A stretch of 52,654 nt of DNA, taken from Oscillospiraceae bacterium. Lineage in GTDB: Bacteria > Bacillota > Clostridia > Oscillospirales > UBA929. Shown piece by piece: positions 1-7,905 of the stretch (positions are counted from its first letter, which is position 1; each line of letters opens with the position of its first letter). Position numbers and translations under genes: made by a program. The notes under the pieces are model-generated. The model made no database searches, was not told the DNA's origin, and saw only the letters and a list, made by a program, of their open reading frames with translations. Location of the stretch: contig JAIRWH010000064.1 of assembly GCA_031253545.1 (NCBI GenBank), positions 1 through 52,654 on the forward strand, given 5' to 3'.

Positions 1-264
1 CGGGGCGGGGGGCGCGGCGTAAAACGCCTGCGGGGGGGAAGAGGGCGCGGGCGCGGGGGGCGCGGCGTAGACCGGCGCGGGGGGGGCCGCGGCAGGTTCG
101 GGGGCGGGGGCGGCGTACACGGTCGGCGCGGGGGCGGGGGGAGCGGCAGGTTCGGGCGCGGGTTCGGGGGCGGGCGCGAGATAATCTTCAATGGGTGTGC
201 CGCAGGAGGCGCAAAACCTCTCGCCGCTTTCGGCAAATGCCCCGCAGGCTGAACAAAACGCCAT
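1..264 (-). CDS. Zinc-ribbon protein with Ala/Pro-rich linker (5' part only)
   Basis: The first 88 codons are visible; the gene runs off the left edge. ATG at 264 follows a good ribosome site (AGGAGGG). The N-terminus has two CxxC pairs, CSAC and CASCG, 14 residues apart, the usual 'MxFCxxCG...FCxxCG' zinc ribbon found at the start of many Firmicute proteins. After about residue 30 it becomes almost pure Ala-Pro-Glu with recurrent VYAAP/FYAAPP units, a flexible linker. The domain after the linker, often a membrane segment or an extracellular domain in such proteins, lies outside the window, so the function cannot be stated. The linker DNA is extremely GC-rich and repetitive. Confidence 0.75.
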   Translation of the reverse strand, partial: MAFCSACGAFAESGERFCASCGTPIEDYLAPAPEPAPEPAAPPAPAPTVYAAPAPEPAAAPPAPVYAAPPAPAPSSPPQAFYAAPPAP

Positions 265-311
265 GTTAACCCTCCTATTATATGTCTGTGTCCGAAGCAA
301 TTATCCCAATA

Positions 312-341
312 ATTGTAACATTTCTCCCGGTTTGCTGTCAA
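312..341 (-). promoter_or_regulatory. Housekeeping promoter for the zinc-ribbon gene
   Basis: On the minus strand a perfect -35 TTGACA (336-341) is followed after 18 bp by TACAAT (312-317) with an upstream TG (extended -10). It lies about 50 bp upstream of the start at 264. Confidence 0.55.
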
Positions 342-437
342 GCAATATCTCGCGCGGGCGGGCGGGCGCGGCGGCGGGGGCGGTTGGCGGACGGGGGGCG
401 GGGCGGGGACGGCAGTCGTCGGGTAATCGCCGGCGGC

Positions 438-464
438 TAAAGTGCCGATGTGTTTCATACGATA
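438..464 (+). promoter_or_regulatory. Putative sigma-28 (FliA/SigD) promoter upstream of flgF
   Basis: CTAAAGT with TAAA at 438-441, then ACGATACTA with CGATA at 460-464. This matches the sigma-28 pattern TAAA-N15/16-(C)CGATAA, and the same CTAAAG...ACGATA pair recurs before flgM, fliC and fliD. The rest of 265-525 is GC-rich sequence in which I see no gene. Confidence 0.5.
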
Positions 465-525
465 CTACCGGGTGGAAACGTTGCGCGCGCCGCGCGGATA
501 ACACACGGAAAGACGGGGTGACTCT

Positions 526-1380
526 ATGCTGCGGGGCCTTTACACGGCGGGCACGGCCATGATGGCGCAAAACAGACGCATGGATGTGATAACCAACAAC
601 ATCGTGAACATGGAGACCGCCGGCTACAAGGCCGACAGCATGGTGACGCAGAGCTTCCGCGATATGATGATTTCCCGCCTCAACGACCCGTCGGTCTACC
701 GCTATTCCTATGTGGGGCCGCACAACACGGGCATACATATAGACACTATCAAGACCTCTTTCTCGCAAGGGCCGCTGATGGAGACCAACCACACCACCGA
801 CCTCGCCCTGGACGGCGACGCTTTCTTTGTGGTGGAATATACGCCGCGTACGCTTGTGCCGCCCACGCGCGAAGACTTGGCCGACCCGGATTACGAGCCG
901 GAATACGAATACGGCGACGAAGAGGAGCGCTACACACGCGCGGGCAACTTCGCCGTGGACGCGGAGGGCTACCTTGTTACGCCCGGCGGGCTCTATGTGC
1001 TGGGGCAGGGCGGCCGCATATGGGTGGGCACGGTGGACTTTCAGGTGGACAGCGCCGGCACGGTGTATGTGAACGGCGAGGAAGCGGACACCCTGCGCCT
1101 TGCGCGCTTTGAGGATAACGGCGTACTCCGCAAGGAGGGGGCCAACCTTTTCTACGCGCAGCAAGGGCTGACCGACGAAGACGGCGAGGAATTGGATATT
1201 GAGCCGGAAGAGGTCACGGTCACGGTAAAGCAGGGCTTTTTGGAAGGGTCCAACGTGGACGCCGCGCGCGAGACCGTGCGTATGATGGAGGCCTACCGCC
1301 ATTACGAGATTAACCAGCGTATTGTGCAAATCTTCGACGAAGTGCTCGGCCGTTCCGTGAACGAAATCGCCAAGTTTTAA
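526..1380 (+). CDS. flgF: Flagellar hook-basal body rod protein, FlgF/FlhO type
   Basis: The 284-residue protein starts MLRGLYTAGTAMMAQNRRMD with the conserved 'TNNIVNMETAGYKAD' stretch of rod/hook proteins. It ends with the axial C-terminal helix 'EGSNVDAARETVRMMEAYR...DEVLG.SVNEIAKF', as in Firmicute FlhO/FlgF proteins. Proteins of this family build the proximal rod and are exported by the flagellar type III system without a signal peptide. It is followed after about 15 bp by a second, paralogous rod gene, the flhO-flhP arrangement of Bacillus. The middle is acidic (Asp/Glu-rich at about 110-135), which I cannot interpret. FlgF versus FlgG naming is by the C-terminus and gene order. Confidence 0.88.
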   Translation: MLRGLYTAGTAMMAQNRRMDVITNNIVNMETAGYKADSMVTQSFRDMMISRLNDPSVYRYSYVGPHNTGIHIDTIKTSFSQGPLMETNHTTDLALDGDAFFVVEYTPRTLVPPTREDLADPDYEPEYEYGDEEERYTRAGNFAVDAEGYLVTPGGLYVLGQGGRIWVGTVDFQVDSAGTVYVNGEEADTLRLARFEDNGVLRKEGANLFYAQQGLTDEDGEELDIEPEEVTVTVKQGFLEGSNVDAARETVRMMEAYRHYEINQRIVQIFDEVLGRSVNEIAKF

Positions 1381-1395
1381 CGGGGGGTTCGGTTG

Positions 1396-2235
1396 ATGTT
1401 GCAATGCCTGTACAACGCCGCGTCGGGGCTTTCCTCTCAGCAAAAGAACGTGGACGTGATAGCCAATAATGTGGCCAACGTGGGCACGGACGGCTACAAG
1501 AAGACCCGCCTTGATTTTCAGGACTGCCTTTACAGGCAGCTCCGCGCCCCGCACCCGGCGAGCAACGGCCCGGAGAAGAACCTGCGCGGCGGCACCGGCG
1601 CGATTGAATACCAAACGGCGCGTATCCTGCTCCAGGGTCCCCTCGCCGCCACGGGCCGCCTCCTTGACTTCGCCATAGACGGCAAGGGTTTCTTTGTGCT
1701 TGAAAACCCCCACGCCGACGACCCGGCCTACGGGGAATACGACGACGATGTGGACCGCTCCGTGCTGTACACTCGCGCGGGCTCGTTCTTTGTGTCGCCG
1801 GAGGGCGACGAGGACGAACAGAGCTATTACTTGGTTGATTCCCTCGGCCGCTACCTGCTCGATGAAGACGGGCAGCGCATCGCCCTAACCGACGGCGTGG
1901 TGCCCCAATGCTCCACCGACGGCGTTTTGACGTATTACGACGAATACGGCGAGGCCACCGTGCTCGCCCGGCTCCAAATCGCCTACTTCACCAACCCCGG
2001 CGGTCTGGCCAATGCCGGGGGCGGGGCGTATATCGCCACGGAAAACTGCGGCGAGGCGGCCGAGCCGGGTACTTACGTCTCCTATGTGCTGCAAGGCTAC
2101 ACGGAGTCGTCTAACGTGGACTTATCAGAGGAGCTCACCCGCCTCATACGTTCCCAGCGCGTCTACCAGCTCGCCTCCCGCTGCGTGTCCACCGCCGACC
2201 AAATGATGGGTCTTGCAAACAGTATCCGCCGGTGA
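1396..2235 (+). CDS. flgG: Flagellar basal-body rod protein, FlgG/FlhP type
   Basis: The 279-residue rod protein has the N-terminal motif 'SSQQKNVDVIANNVANVGTDG' and a C-terminus 'SSNVDLSEELTRLI...STADQMMG' typical of FlgG. FlgG forms the distal rod in Salmonella. I take ATG 1396 as the start because it gives MLQCLYNAASGL, the usual family start; an in-frame TTG sits one codon upstream. It lies 15 bp after flgF and was probably cotranscribed with it. An acidic insertion at about residues 100-150 resembles that in the preceding paralogue. Confidence 0.88.
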   Translation: MLQCLYNAASGLSSQQKNVDVIANNVANVGTDGYKKTRLDFQDCLYRQLRAPHPASNGPEKNLRGGTGAIEYQTARILLQGPLAATGRLLDFAIDGKGFFVLENPHADDPAYGEYDDDVDRSVLYTRAGSFFVSPEGDEDEQSYYLVDSLGRYLLDEDGQRIALTDGVVPQCSTDGVLTYYDEYGEATVLARLQIAYFTNPGGLANAGGGAYIATENCGEAAEPGTYVSYVLQGYTESSNVDLSEELTRLIRSQRVYQLASRCVSTADQMMGLANSIRR

Positions 2236-2241
2236 TATAAT
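2213..2241 (+). promoter_or_regulatory. Sigma-A-type promoter upstream of yvyF
   Basis: TTGCAA (2213-2218), 17-bp spacer, TATAAT (2236-2241) with extended TGA. It overlaps the 3' end of flgG and could drive yvyF and genes downstream independently of sigma-28. Confidence 0.6.
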
Positions 2242-2287
2242 GCCCTTATATTGAGCCGCAGGCGAAAATGAGGGAGGCTGCACTACC

Positions 2288-2704
2288 GTGGACATAAAGC
2301 AATGCAGGCGTTGCCGCAAAATCTTCCAATACCGCGGCAACCCCACCTGCCCGGACTGTATCCGTGAGCTTGACACGCTCTTCGACGCCGTGAAGAATTT
2401 CCTCTACGATAACCCGCGCTCATCCATCGCGGAGATTTGCCAAGCCACCGATGTGCCCGAATCCGACCTCATGACATGGATGCGCGAGGGCCGCCTCATC
2501 ATGAGCAAGGAAGCGCCGCCCGCGCTGCGCTGCGAGGTCTGCGGCAAACCCATCCACTCCGGCCGTTGGTGCCCCGCTTGCCACGCCAACGTGGTGAAGG
2601 GCGTGGAAGACGCCGCCGGGAGTTTCGCCCCCAAGCCCGACGTCCCCGCCCCGCGCGTCGCGGAAGACGATTCCAAGGGTATGCACATCACCACCCGCAA
2701 ATAG
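2288..2704 (+). CDS. yvyF: YvyF-like flagellar operon protein
   Basis: The 138-residue protein has an N-terminal zinc-finger-like CRRC...CPDC, a helical 'VKNFLYDNPRSSIAEICQAT' segment resembling a winged helix ('DVPESDLMTWMREGRL'), a second zinc ribbon CEVC...CPAC, and a Lys/Arg tail. This is the layout of the TIGR03826/YvyF family, which sits directly before flgM in Firmicutes. GTG 2288 is the start, preceded by AGGGAGG. The biochemical role in the family is poorly known; proposals involve flagellar gene regulation. It could be a small DNA- or protein-binding regulator. Confidence 0.8.
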   Translation: MDIKQCRRCRKIFQYRGNPTCPDCIRELDTLFDAVKNFLYDNPRSSIAEICQATDVPESDLMTWMREGRLIMSKEAPPALRCEVCGKPIHSGRWCPACHANVVKGVEDAAGSFAPKPDVPAPRVAEDDSKGMHITTRK

Positions 2705-2715
2705 CCCCGCGCCGC

Positions 2716-2742
2716 TAAAGGTTCACCCGCGTATTACGATAT
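2716..2742 (+). promoter_or_regulatory. Putative sigma-28 promoter upstream of flgM
   Basis: CTAAAGG (TAAA 2716-2719) and ACGATATA (CGATAT 2737-2742) at sigma-28 spacing, 39 bp before the flgM start. It would let sigma-28 drive its own anti-sigma factor and the flgN-flgK-flgL genes that follow. Confidence 0.6.
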
Positions 2743-2780
2743 ACAGTTATCGGCGTATACCGACAAAGGAGGTGCGCATC

Positions 2781-3062
2781 ATGGACTTGAAAATCGGAGC
2801 CGTACAGACCGCCGCCATCCATCGCTACGGCGAGGTGCGCCGCCAAACCCAAAAGGTGGGCGAGACGCGCGGCCAAGCGGATAAGCTGGATATTTCCCGC
2901 TCTGCCGGGCTCTTTGCCGAGGCGCTCGCCGCGGCCAAGGAGGCTCCGCCCGTGCGTGACGCGCGTGTGTCCGAAGTCCGCGCGGCCGTGGACAAAGGCG
3001 CTTATTTCGTCAACAGTCGGCTCGTGGCCGCGAAGATATTGGAGCAGGCGGGCGGCGCGTAA
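2781..3062 (+). CDS. flgM: Anti-sigma-28 factor FlgM
   Basis: The 93-residue protein matches FlgM in size, position and C-terminal helices ('DKLDISRSAGLF...R...VRAAVDKGAYFVNSRLVAAKIL'). FlgM binds sigma-28 until the hook is complete and is then exported through the flagellar apparatus. ATG 2781 is chosen because AAAGGAGG lies just upstream; an in-frame GTG at 2772 falls inside that ribosome site. The stop codon is followed immediately by the flgN start, so translation is probably coupled. Confidence 0.9.
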   Translation: MDLKIGAVQTAAIHRYGEVRRQTQKVGETRGQADKLDISRSAGLFAEALAAAKEAPPVRDARVSEVRAAVDKGAYFVNSRLVAAKILEQAGGA

Positions 3063-3572
3063 ATGACCGCCCTGCCGGAGCTTGCGGCGCGTTTCCTCGC
3101 CGTTATGAGGAGCGAATATGACGTACACGGGGCGCTGCTGCGCCTTTCCTCCGAAAAGAGGGAAGCGGTTGCCGGCAGCGCCGTTTCCGCGCTCAACGAC
3201 ATTGTGCGCGCCGAGCAGGTGCTGCTCTCGCAGCTTTCCGCCCTTGAGAGGCGGCGGCTCGCCTGCGCCGAGGAGCTTTCCCGCGCGGCGGGCATCGCCC
3301 CCGAAGACGTGACCATGCTCTCGTTTGCCGAGTACGCCGACGAGGGGCAAAAGCGGGAGCTGACGGAGCTTCGCGCCGGGCTGCAAAAACTGTTTAAGGA
3401 ATTGCGCGAGGCAAACGATATCAATAGTAGGCTTCTGCGCACGGGCTTGCTGTATATCGAGAGCATACTCGGCGCAACCCCCTCCGAACCCGACGCCTAC
3501 GATTCCCGCGGTTCGGATATTGCCGCCGCACCCGGCCGGGGCGGCAGACATTCCATAGACAAGAAAGTGTGA
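3063..3572 (+). CDS. flgN: Flagellar export chaperone FlgN
   Basis: The 169-residue, mostly helical protein lies between flgM and flgK, the standard flgN position. Leucine/charged heptads cover about residues 5-135, and the tail is Gly/Arg-rich. FlgN proteins hold the hook-filament junction subunits FlgK and FlgL before export. The start abuts the flgM stop, and flgK begins 7 bp after its end. Assignment rests on context and helical pattern more than on strong motifs. Confidence 0.78.
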   Translation: MTALPELAARFLAVMRSEYDVHGALLRLSSEKREAVAGSAVSALNDIVRAEQVLLSQLSALERRRLACAEELSRAAGIAPEDVTMLSFAEYADEGQKRELTELRAGLQKLFKELREANDINSRLLRTGLLYIESILGATPSEPDAYDSRGSDIAAAPGRGGRHSIDKKV

Positions 3573-3579
3573 CATAGCT

Positions 3580-5163
3580 ATGAGAAGCACGTTTCACGGC
3601 CTGAATATCGCCAACAGCGGGCTGTTTATGGCGCAAAAGCAGATAGACCTATCCTCCCACAACGTGGCCAACGCCAACACCGTGGGTTATTCGCGCCAAC
3701 GGTTCGTCACCTCCGCCATAGACCCGCTCGGCTACCTCATGCGTTTCGCGCCGCTGCAGCGCGGGGCTATCGGCGGCGGCGTGGAGCCGCTCAGCTTAGA
3801 CCAAATCCGCGATATATTCCTAGACCGGCAGTATCGCACGGAGTTTTCCAAAAGCTCCTACTGGGCCACGCGGGCGAGCGCCCTCTACTATATTGAGGAC
3901 GTGTTCAACTCCGTGGACGCCGCCTCCCTTGACGGCGTGATGAGCGACTTCTTCAACGCGCTGCAGGAGCTTTCCAAGAACTCCACCGACGAGGCCATAC
4001 GCACCAACGTTATCGCGCAGGCCAAAAAGATGATTGACTGCTTCCGCATGTATTACGACCAGCTCACCGACCTCATGGAGCAGCAGGATTCCAACCTCTA
4101 CGAGGAAACAAAGCATGTGAACAACCTGCTCACGCGCCTTGCCTCGCTCAACGACGACATTATGAAGTTTGAGGTGGGGGGCAACACCGCCAACGACCTG
4201 CGCGACGAGCGCAACCTCATACTTGACGAGCTTTCCTCGTTCATGGACATCAGCTACGCGGAAGTGAGCTTCGAGCCGCCGCTGTTCAATATATTCGGGC
4301 GCGAATTGGCCACATTCAAGCTCTATGTGGGCTCGGACGTGAACAACGAGGACAACCTGCTCTGCGACGGCAAATACGCCCAGCTTTTGGTGATGGAAGA
4401 GGAAGAGGGGCTTAACGAAATCGCCGACAACAACGAGCCGCCCATCATTACCCACCAAATTTACCTCGCCTCCGGCATCGCGCTCCTGCCCGAAAACATC
4501 GAAGGCTACGAGACGGGCATACTCAAGAGCTACCAGGATATGCGCGACGGCGCGGAGATGGACAACCAGGGCATACCCTATTTCATCAACCAGCTCAACA
4601 TCATGGTAAACGCCCTTGTCACGGAGTTCAACTCCATACACAGCCAAGGCTACACCATGCCCTATTCCGGCGCCGTGTCCTCGTCCGACTCCGTGTCCGG
4701 GATAGACTTCTTCGACCCGGACGGCGTGACCGCGAACACCATTGCCATCAGCGAGGACGTGCTGCTCTCGGCGTTTAATATCGCCGCAAGCTCGGAATAT
4801 GTGACCATGGAGCCGGACGGCCACTTGCAGACGGGCAACAACGAAAACGCCCTCGCGCTCATTCGCGGCATAAAGGAGCGCTCCGACCTCGACGACGTGG
4901 GCAGTTTCGAGGGTTACTTCAAGAACTTTTTGGGCAACCTCGCGTCCGAGGTGTCGCTCGCGTACAATATGCGCGACGCGCAGGAAGTGCTTATCGTGAG
5001 CATCGGCAACCAGCGCTCATCCATAATGACGGTGTCGCTCGACGAGGAGATGACCGACCTCATCCGTTTCCAGCACGCCTACAACGCCGCGGCGCGCTGT
5101 ATCACGGTAATGGACGAGGCGCTCGACAAGCTCATCAACGGCACGGGAAGGGTAGGTTTGTAA
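3580..5163 (+). CDS. flgK: Hook-associated protein 1 FlgK
   Basis: The 527-residue protein starts with the conserved axial motif 'STFHGLNIANSGLFMAQKQ...SSHNVANANTVGYSRQR' and ends with 'DEEMTDLIRFQHAYNAAARCITVMDEALDKLING', both diagnostic of FlgK. FlgK and FlgL join the hook to the filament. Length is normal (about 500-550). The ribosome site is weak, consistent with coupling to flgN. It is followed by flgL after 2 bp. Confidence 0.95.
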   Translation: MRSTFHGLNIANSGLFMAQKQIDLSSHNVANANTVGYSRQRFVTSAIDPLGYLMRFAPLQRGAIGGGVEPLSLDQIRDIFLDRQYRTEFSKSSYWATRASALYYIEDVFNSVDAASLDGVMSDFFNALQELSKNSTDEAIRTNVIAQAKKMIDCFRMYYDQLTDLMEQQDSNLYEETKHVNNLLTRLASLNDDIMKFEVGGNTANDLRDERNLILDELSSFMDISYAEVSFEPPLFNIFGRELATFKLYVGSDVNNEDNLLCDGKYAQLLVMEEEEGLNEIADNNEPPIITHQIYLASGIALLPENIEGYETGILKSYQDMRDGAEMDNQGIPYFINQLNIMVNALVTEFNSIHSQGYTMPYSGAVSSSDSVSGIDFFDPDGVTANTIAISEDVLLSAFNIAASSEYVTMEPDGHLQTGNNENALALIRGIKERSDLDDVGSFEGYFKNFLGNLASEVSLAYNMRDAQEVLIVSIGNQRSSIMTVSLDEEMTDLIRFQHAYNAAARCITVMDEALDKLINGTGRVGL

Positions 5164-5165
5164 TT

Positions 5166-6152
5166 ATGGCTCTGCGTATTACCAACTCCATAATGATTGA
5201 CACCTTCATGCGCAACCTCAACCGCAATACCTTCAAGCTGGAGAAGCTGCAATCGCAGCTTGCCACCAACCGCAAGATTGTGCGCCTTTCCGACGACCCC
5301 GTGGGCGTTATCAAGACCCTCAACGCCAAGGCGAAGCAGAGCGACATCGGCCAATACCAATCCAACCTCCGCGACGCGCGCGCGTGGCTTTCGCAGACGG
5401 AATCCTCGCTCAACGAGGCCAACACCATCGTGGCGCGCTGCTATGAGCTTGCCGTGCACGCCGCCAACGATGTGCTGGGCACGGACGAGCGTTCGAGCAT
5501 AGCCAACGAGGTGCGCCAGCTGCGCGACCAGCTTATCACGTTGGGCAACTCCGTGCTCGGCGACAAATACCTCTTCGGCAGCTACAACGTGTCGTATCCG
5601 CCGTTTTACGGCGAGGCCGTGGACGGCGAGGAGGCCGTTATCACGCTCAACGGCTTTGATATGCTCGGCGAGCCGGACCAAGAGCAGCTTGATTCCATCA
5701 AGTACGAAATCAACGTGGGCGAGGACTTCGAGATAGGCTTTGCCGGCGGCGCCTTCATGGGTATGGGCGAATACGACTATCAGCTCCCCGACGGCTCGGT
5801 GGTGACCATGAGCCGCAATATGTATTACCAGTTCCATGAGTTTGTGAACGCGCTCATCAGCCCCGAATCCTTCAACCCCGACTTCCTGCCGTTTGTGGAC
5901 GGTATGCAGGTGCTCCAGCGGCAGCTGCTCGCGCAGATGGCGGAGGTGGGCGGCCGCTATGCCCGTGTGGAGCTCATGGAAAGCCGCTATTCGCAGGATT
6001 ACATCAACTACACGCAAATGCGCTCCGATGTGGAGGACCTTGACCAGGCCGAGGGCATTATGAACTTCACCATGGCCGAATCCGTCTACCGCGCCGCCCT
6101 CAGTGTGGGCGGGCGTATCCTGCCGCCCTCGCTCATGGACTTCCTGCGCTAA
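5166..6152 (+). CDS. flgL: Hook-associated protein 3 FlgL
   Basis: The 328-residue protein has flagellin-like ends: 'RITNSIMIDTFMRNLNRNT' with 'LSDDPVGVIKTL' at the N-terminus and 'LDQAEGIMNFTMAESVYRAAL' at the C-terminus, as in FlgL. It forms the second layer of the hook-filament junction. The order flgK-flgL-DUF6470-fliW-csrA is that of the Bacillus flgM operon. Confidence 0.93.
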   Translation: MALRITNSIMIDTFMRNLNRNTFKLEKLQSQLATNRKIVRLSDDPVGVIKTLNAKAKQSDIGQYQSNLRDARAWLSQTESSLNEANTIVARCYELAVHAANDVLGTDERSSIANEVRQLRDQLITLGNSVLGDKYLFGSYNVSYPPFYGEAVDGEEAVITLNGFDMLGEPDQEQLDSIKYEINVGEDFEIGFAGGAFMGMGEYDYQLPDGSVVTMSRNMYYQFHEFVNALISPESFNPDFLPFVDGMQVLQRQLLAQMAEVGGRYARVELMESRYSQDYINYTQMRSDVEDLDQAEGIMNFTMAESVYRAALSVGGRILPPSLMDFLR

Positions 6153-6266
6153 CCGCCCGCGCCCGCCCGCAAATGGCCCCCCCGCATCCCCCGTCCACTG
6201 ACAACTTGCAATCGGCGAGCGGGCGGTATATACTAAATCCACGGACAGCGCAAGGATGTGACGCGT

Positions 6267-6845
6267 GTGAGACTGAGGACATTGGAAATACGCACCACCC
6301 CCGGCGAGTTTATAATTCGCCGGCGCGATGCCGCCGTGGTGCCCAATATAGACGACTTCACCTTTTCCGCCACCGGCAACCGCGGGCCGGATTTGCGTAT
6401 GCACATCACCTACGCGAAGGTGAGTATAGACCAAACGGAGTGCTTCAACACCTCCGGCCTCAAAACAGCCCTGCGCCTCGGCTCGGACTTCTACCGCGAA
6501 TGTCTGCAAGAGGGCATCAACACCATCGCGCGCATAGCCTCCGAGGGTGTGCGCTGCCTGCGGATAGAGCGCGGCGGGCAGCCTCTCATAGACATAGCCC
6601 GCGAAAAGAGCCGCGACGAGGTCCATCTCACCGTGGAGGCCATGCCGAAGGTGCCGCCGGAGGTCACGAGCGAACCGGGCGAGGTGGATATATGGTGGGA
6701 AGGCGGGCTTCAGGCGGACTGGACAAGGGGCAGGGATATGGGCTGGTACCGCTCCCCCGGCTCGCGCCTCACCGTGACGCAGTTGCCTTCCATCAACATC
6801 TCCATGATGCCGCCGATAACCCAATCGTTGGATATATCTGTGTAA
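6267..6845 (+). CDS. DUF6470 (YviE-like) flagellar operon protein
   Basis: The 192-residue protein sits between flgL and fliW, where Bacillus has yviE (DUF6470). It has the family's alternating N-terminal strands ('LRTLEIRTTPGEFIIRR') and a repeated helical segment ('ALRLGSDFYRECLQEGINTIARIASEG'). No signal peptide or membrane segment is visible. GTG 6267 is preferred over the in-frame GTG at 6258 because AAGG (6252-6255) is too close to the latter. The function of the family is unknown; context implies flagellar assembly or export. Confidence 0.72.
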   Translation: MRLRTLEIRTTPGEFIIRRRDAAVVPNIDDFTFSATGNRGPDLRMHITYAKVSIDQTECFNTSGLKTALRLGSDFYRECLQEGINTIARIASEGVRCLRIERGGQPLIDIAREKSRDEVHLTVEAMPKVPPEVTSEPGEVDIWWEGGLQADWTRGRDMGWYRSPGSRLTVTQLPSINISMMPPITQSLDISV

Positions 6846-6858
6846 CGGGGTGCGAACA

Positions 6859-7311
6859 ATGACGGTAACCACTTCTCGTTTCGGAGAGATTGACATCGCC
6901 CAAAGCAAAATAATTGACTTCCCCGAGGGCATACCCGGCTTCGAGGAGTGTTCGCGCTTCGCGCTCATCACCGCCGAGGAGACCGACCCCTTCCTTTGGC
7001 TGCAAGCGCTGGATATGCCCGAAATCGCGCTCGCGGTGGTCAACCCCTTCCGCCTGTTTCCCGACTACGCGCCCCGTGTGCCGGAGGCGGCGCTCGCGGA
7101 AATCGGCTCGCCGGCAAACGAAGACGTGCTGCTGCTCGCCGTGGCCGTTATACCCGGCGACCCGCAGGCCATGAGCGCGAACTTAGTCTCGCCCCTCATC
7201 ATCAACGCCGCCGCCTGCAAGGGCAAACAGGTTATACTCGAAGGCACGGACTACCTCATACGCCAGCCGATTTTCGAGCCCGTGAGGGCGCTCATGTGCG
7301 GGGAGGGCTGA
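6859..7311 (+). CDS. fliW: Flagellar assembly factor FliW
   Basis: The 150-residue protein has the FliW signatures 'IIDFPEGIPGFEECSRFALI', 'LQALDMPEIALAVVNPF' and 'SANLVSPLIINAA'. FliW binds CsrA and flagellin in a partner switch: when flagellin is exported, FliW is freed and inhibits CsrA, raising flagellin translation. ATG 6859 follows a GGGG-rich ribosome site at 8 bp; an in-frame GTG at 6850 is less likely. csrA follows after 6 bp. Confidence 0.94.
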   Translation: MTVTTSRFGEIDIAQSKIIDFPEGIPGFEECSRFALITAEETDPFLWLQALDMPEIALAVVNPFRLFPDYAPRVPEAALAEIGSPANEDVLLLAVAVIPGDPQAMSANLVSPLIINAAACKGKQVILEGTDYLIRQPIFEPVRALMCGEG

Positions 7312-7317
7312 CGGGTT

Positions 7318-7563
7318 ATGTTGGTGCTTACCCGCAAACTCAACCAAAGCGTGAGTATTGGCGAAGACGTGCGCGTCACCGTGCTCGCCATTGACGGCGA
7401 CCGCGTGAGCGTGGGCGTGGACGCGCCCCGGCAGGTGCGCATCTTCCGCTCCGAGCTGCTCGACGGCACGAAGCAGACCAACCGCGAATCCACCGATTCG
7501 GCTCTGCTCGCCATAAAGGAGCTGCGCGGCTCCTCCCCGCGCCCGACGGACAGCGAAAAATGA
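7318..7563 (+). CDS. csrA: Translational regulator CsrA
   Basis: The 81-residue protein has the CsrA core 'MLVLTRKLNQSVSIGEDVRVTVL...VSVGVDAPRQV.IFRSEL' with the conserved Arg at residue 6 and the C-terminal RNA-binding strand. CsrA dimers bind GGA motifs in mRNA leaders; in Bacillus the main target is the flagellin leader. Here fliC is the next gene downstream. Its C-terminal tail (after about residue 60) is variable and polar. Confidence 0.95.
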   Translation: MLVLTRKLNQSVSIGEDVRVTVLAIDGDRVSVGVDAPRQVRIFRSELLDGTKQTNRESTDSALLAIKELRGSSPRPTDSEK

Positions 7564-7672
7564 GCGGGGACCGCCGCCCCGTAGCCCCGTACCCCTCGCC
7601 AACCACTGACTACCGGCAACTAACCTCACAAAAGCCTTCGGAAAACCTCACAGAAACCTCACGCCCGCCCCG

Positions 7673-7701
7673 TTGACAAGTCCCGCCGCCCATGCTACGC
7701 T
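7673..7701 (+). promoter_or_regulatory. Sigma-A-type promoter upstream of fliC
   Basis: TTGACA (7673-7678), 17-bp spacer, TACGCT (7696-7701). It lies in the 342-bp gene-free stretch between csrA and fliC (7564-7905). That stretch also holds a CTAAC-type intergenic repeat (about 7600-7626), a sigma-28 promoter (7752-7777) and a roughly 120-nt leader. Confidence 0.5.
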
Positions 7702-7751
7702 GTTATTGTGGATACGCGGGAAGCGAGGGGCGGATTTTACGGTAAAAGCCC

Positions 7752-7777
7752 TAAAGTTTCACGCCCTTCGCACGATA
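7752..7777 (+). promoter_or_regulatory. Sigma-28 promoter of fliC
   Basis: CTAAAGT (TAAA 7752-7755), 15-bp spacer, CACGATAA (7771-7778), which matches GCCGATAA at 6 of 8 positions with exact spacing. Late flagellin expression by sigma-28 is the general rule. Confidence 0.65.
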
Positions 7778-7877
7778 ATATTGTTGTCTGCTAAAAGTAT
7801 TGCCCTCAGCGTTGGCGCCGCTTTGGGGAAGGCTTGCGGCAAGACCAATATTATTAAGGCTCAGGCAAGACGCCGGG

Positions 7878-7905
7878 CCGGAAAAAATTCAAGGAGGAAG
7901 ACACC
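7878..7905 (+). promoter_or_regulatory. fliC ribosome site with candidate CsrA GGA motifs
   Basis: AAGGAGGA at 7891-7898 is the fliC ribosome site and contains two overlapping GGA triplets; another GGA is at 7880-7882. CsrA typically binds ANGGA at ribosome sites, and csrA is the neighbouring gene. No experiment or folding supports this beyond the motifs. Confidence 0.4.
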
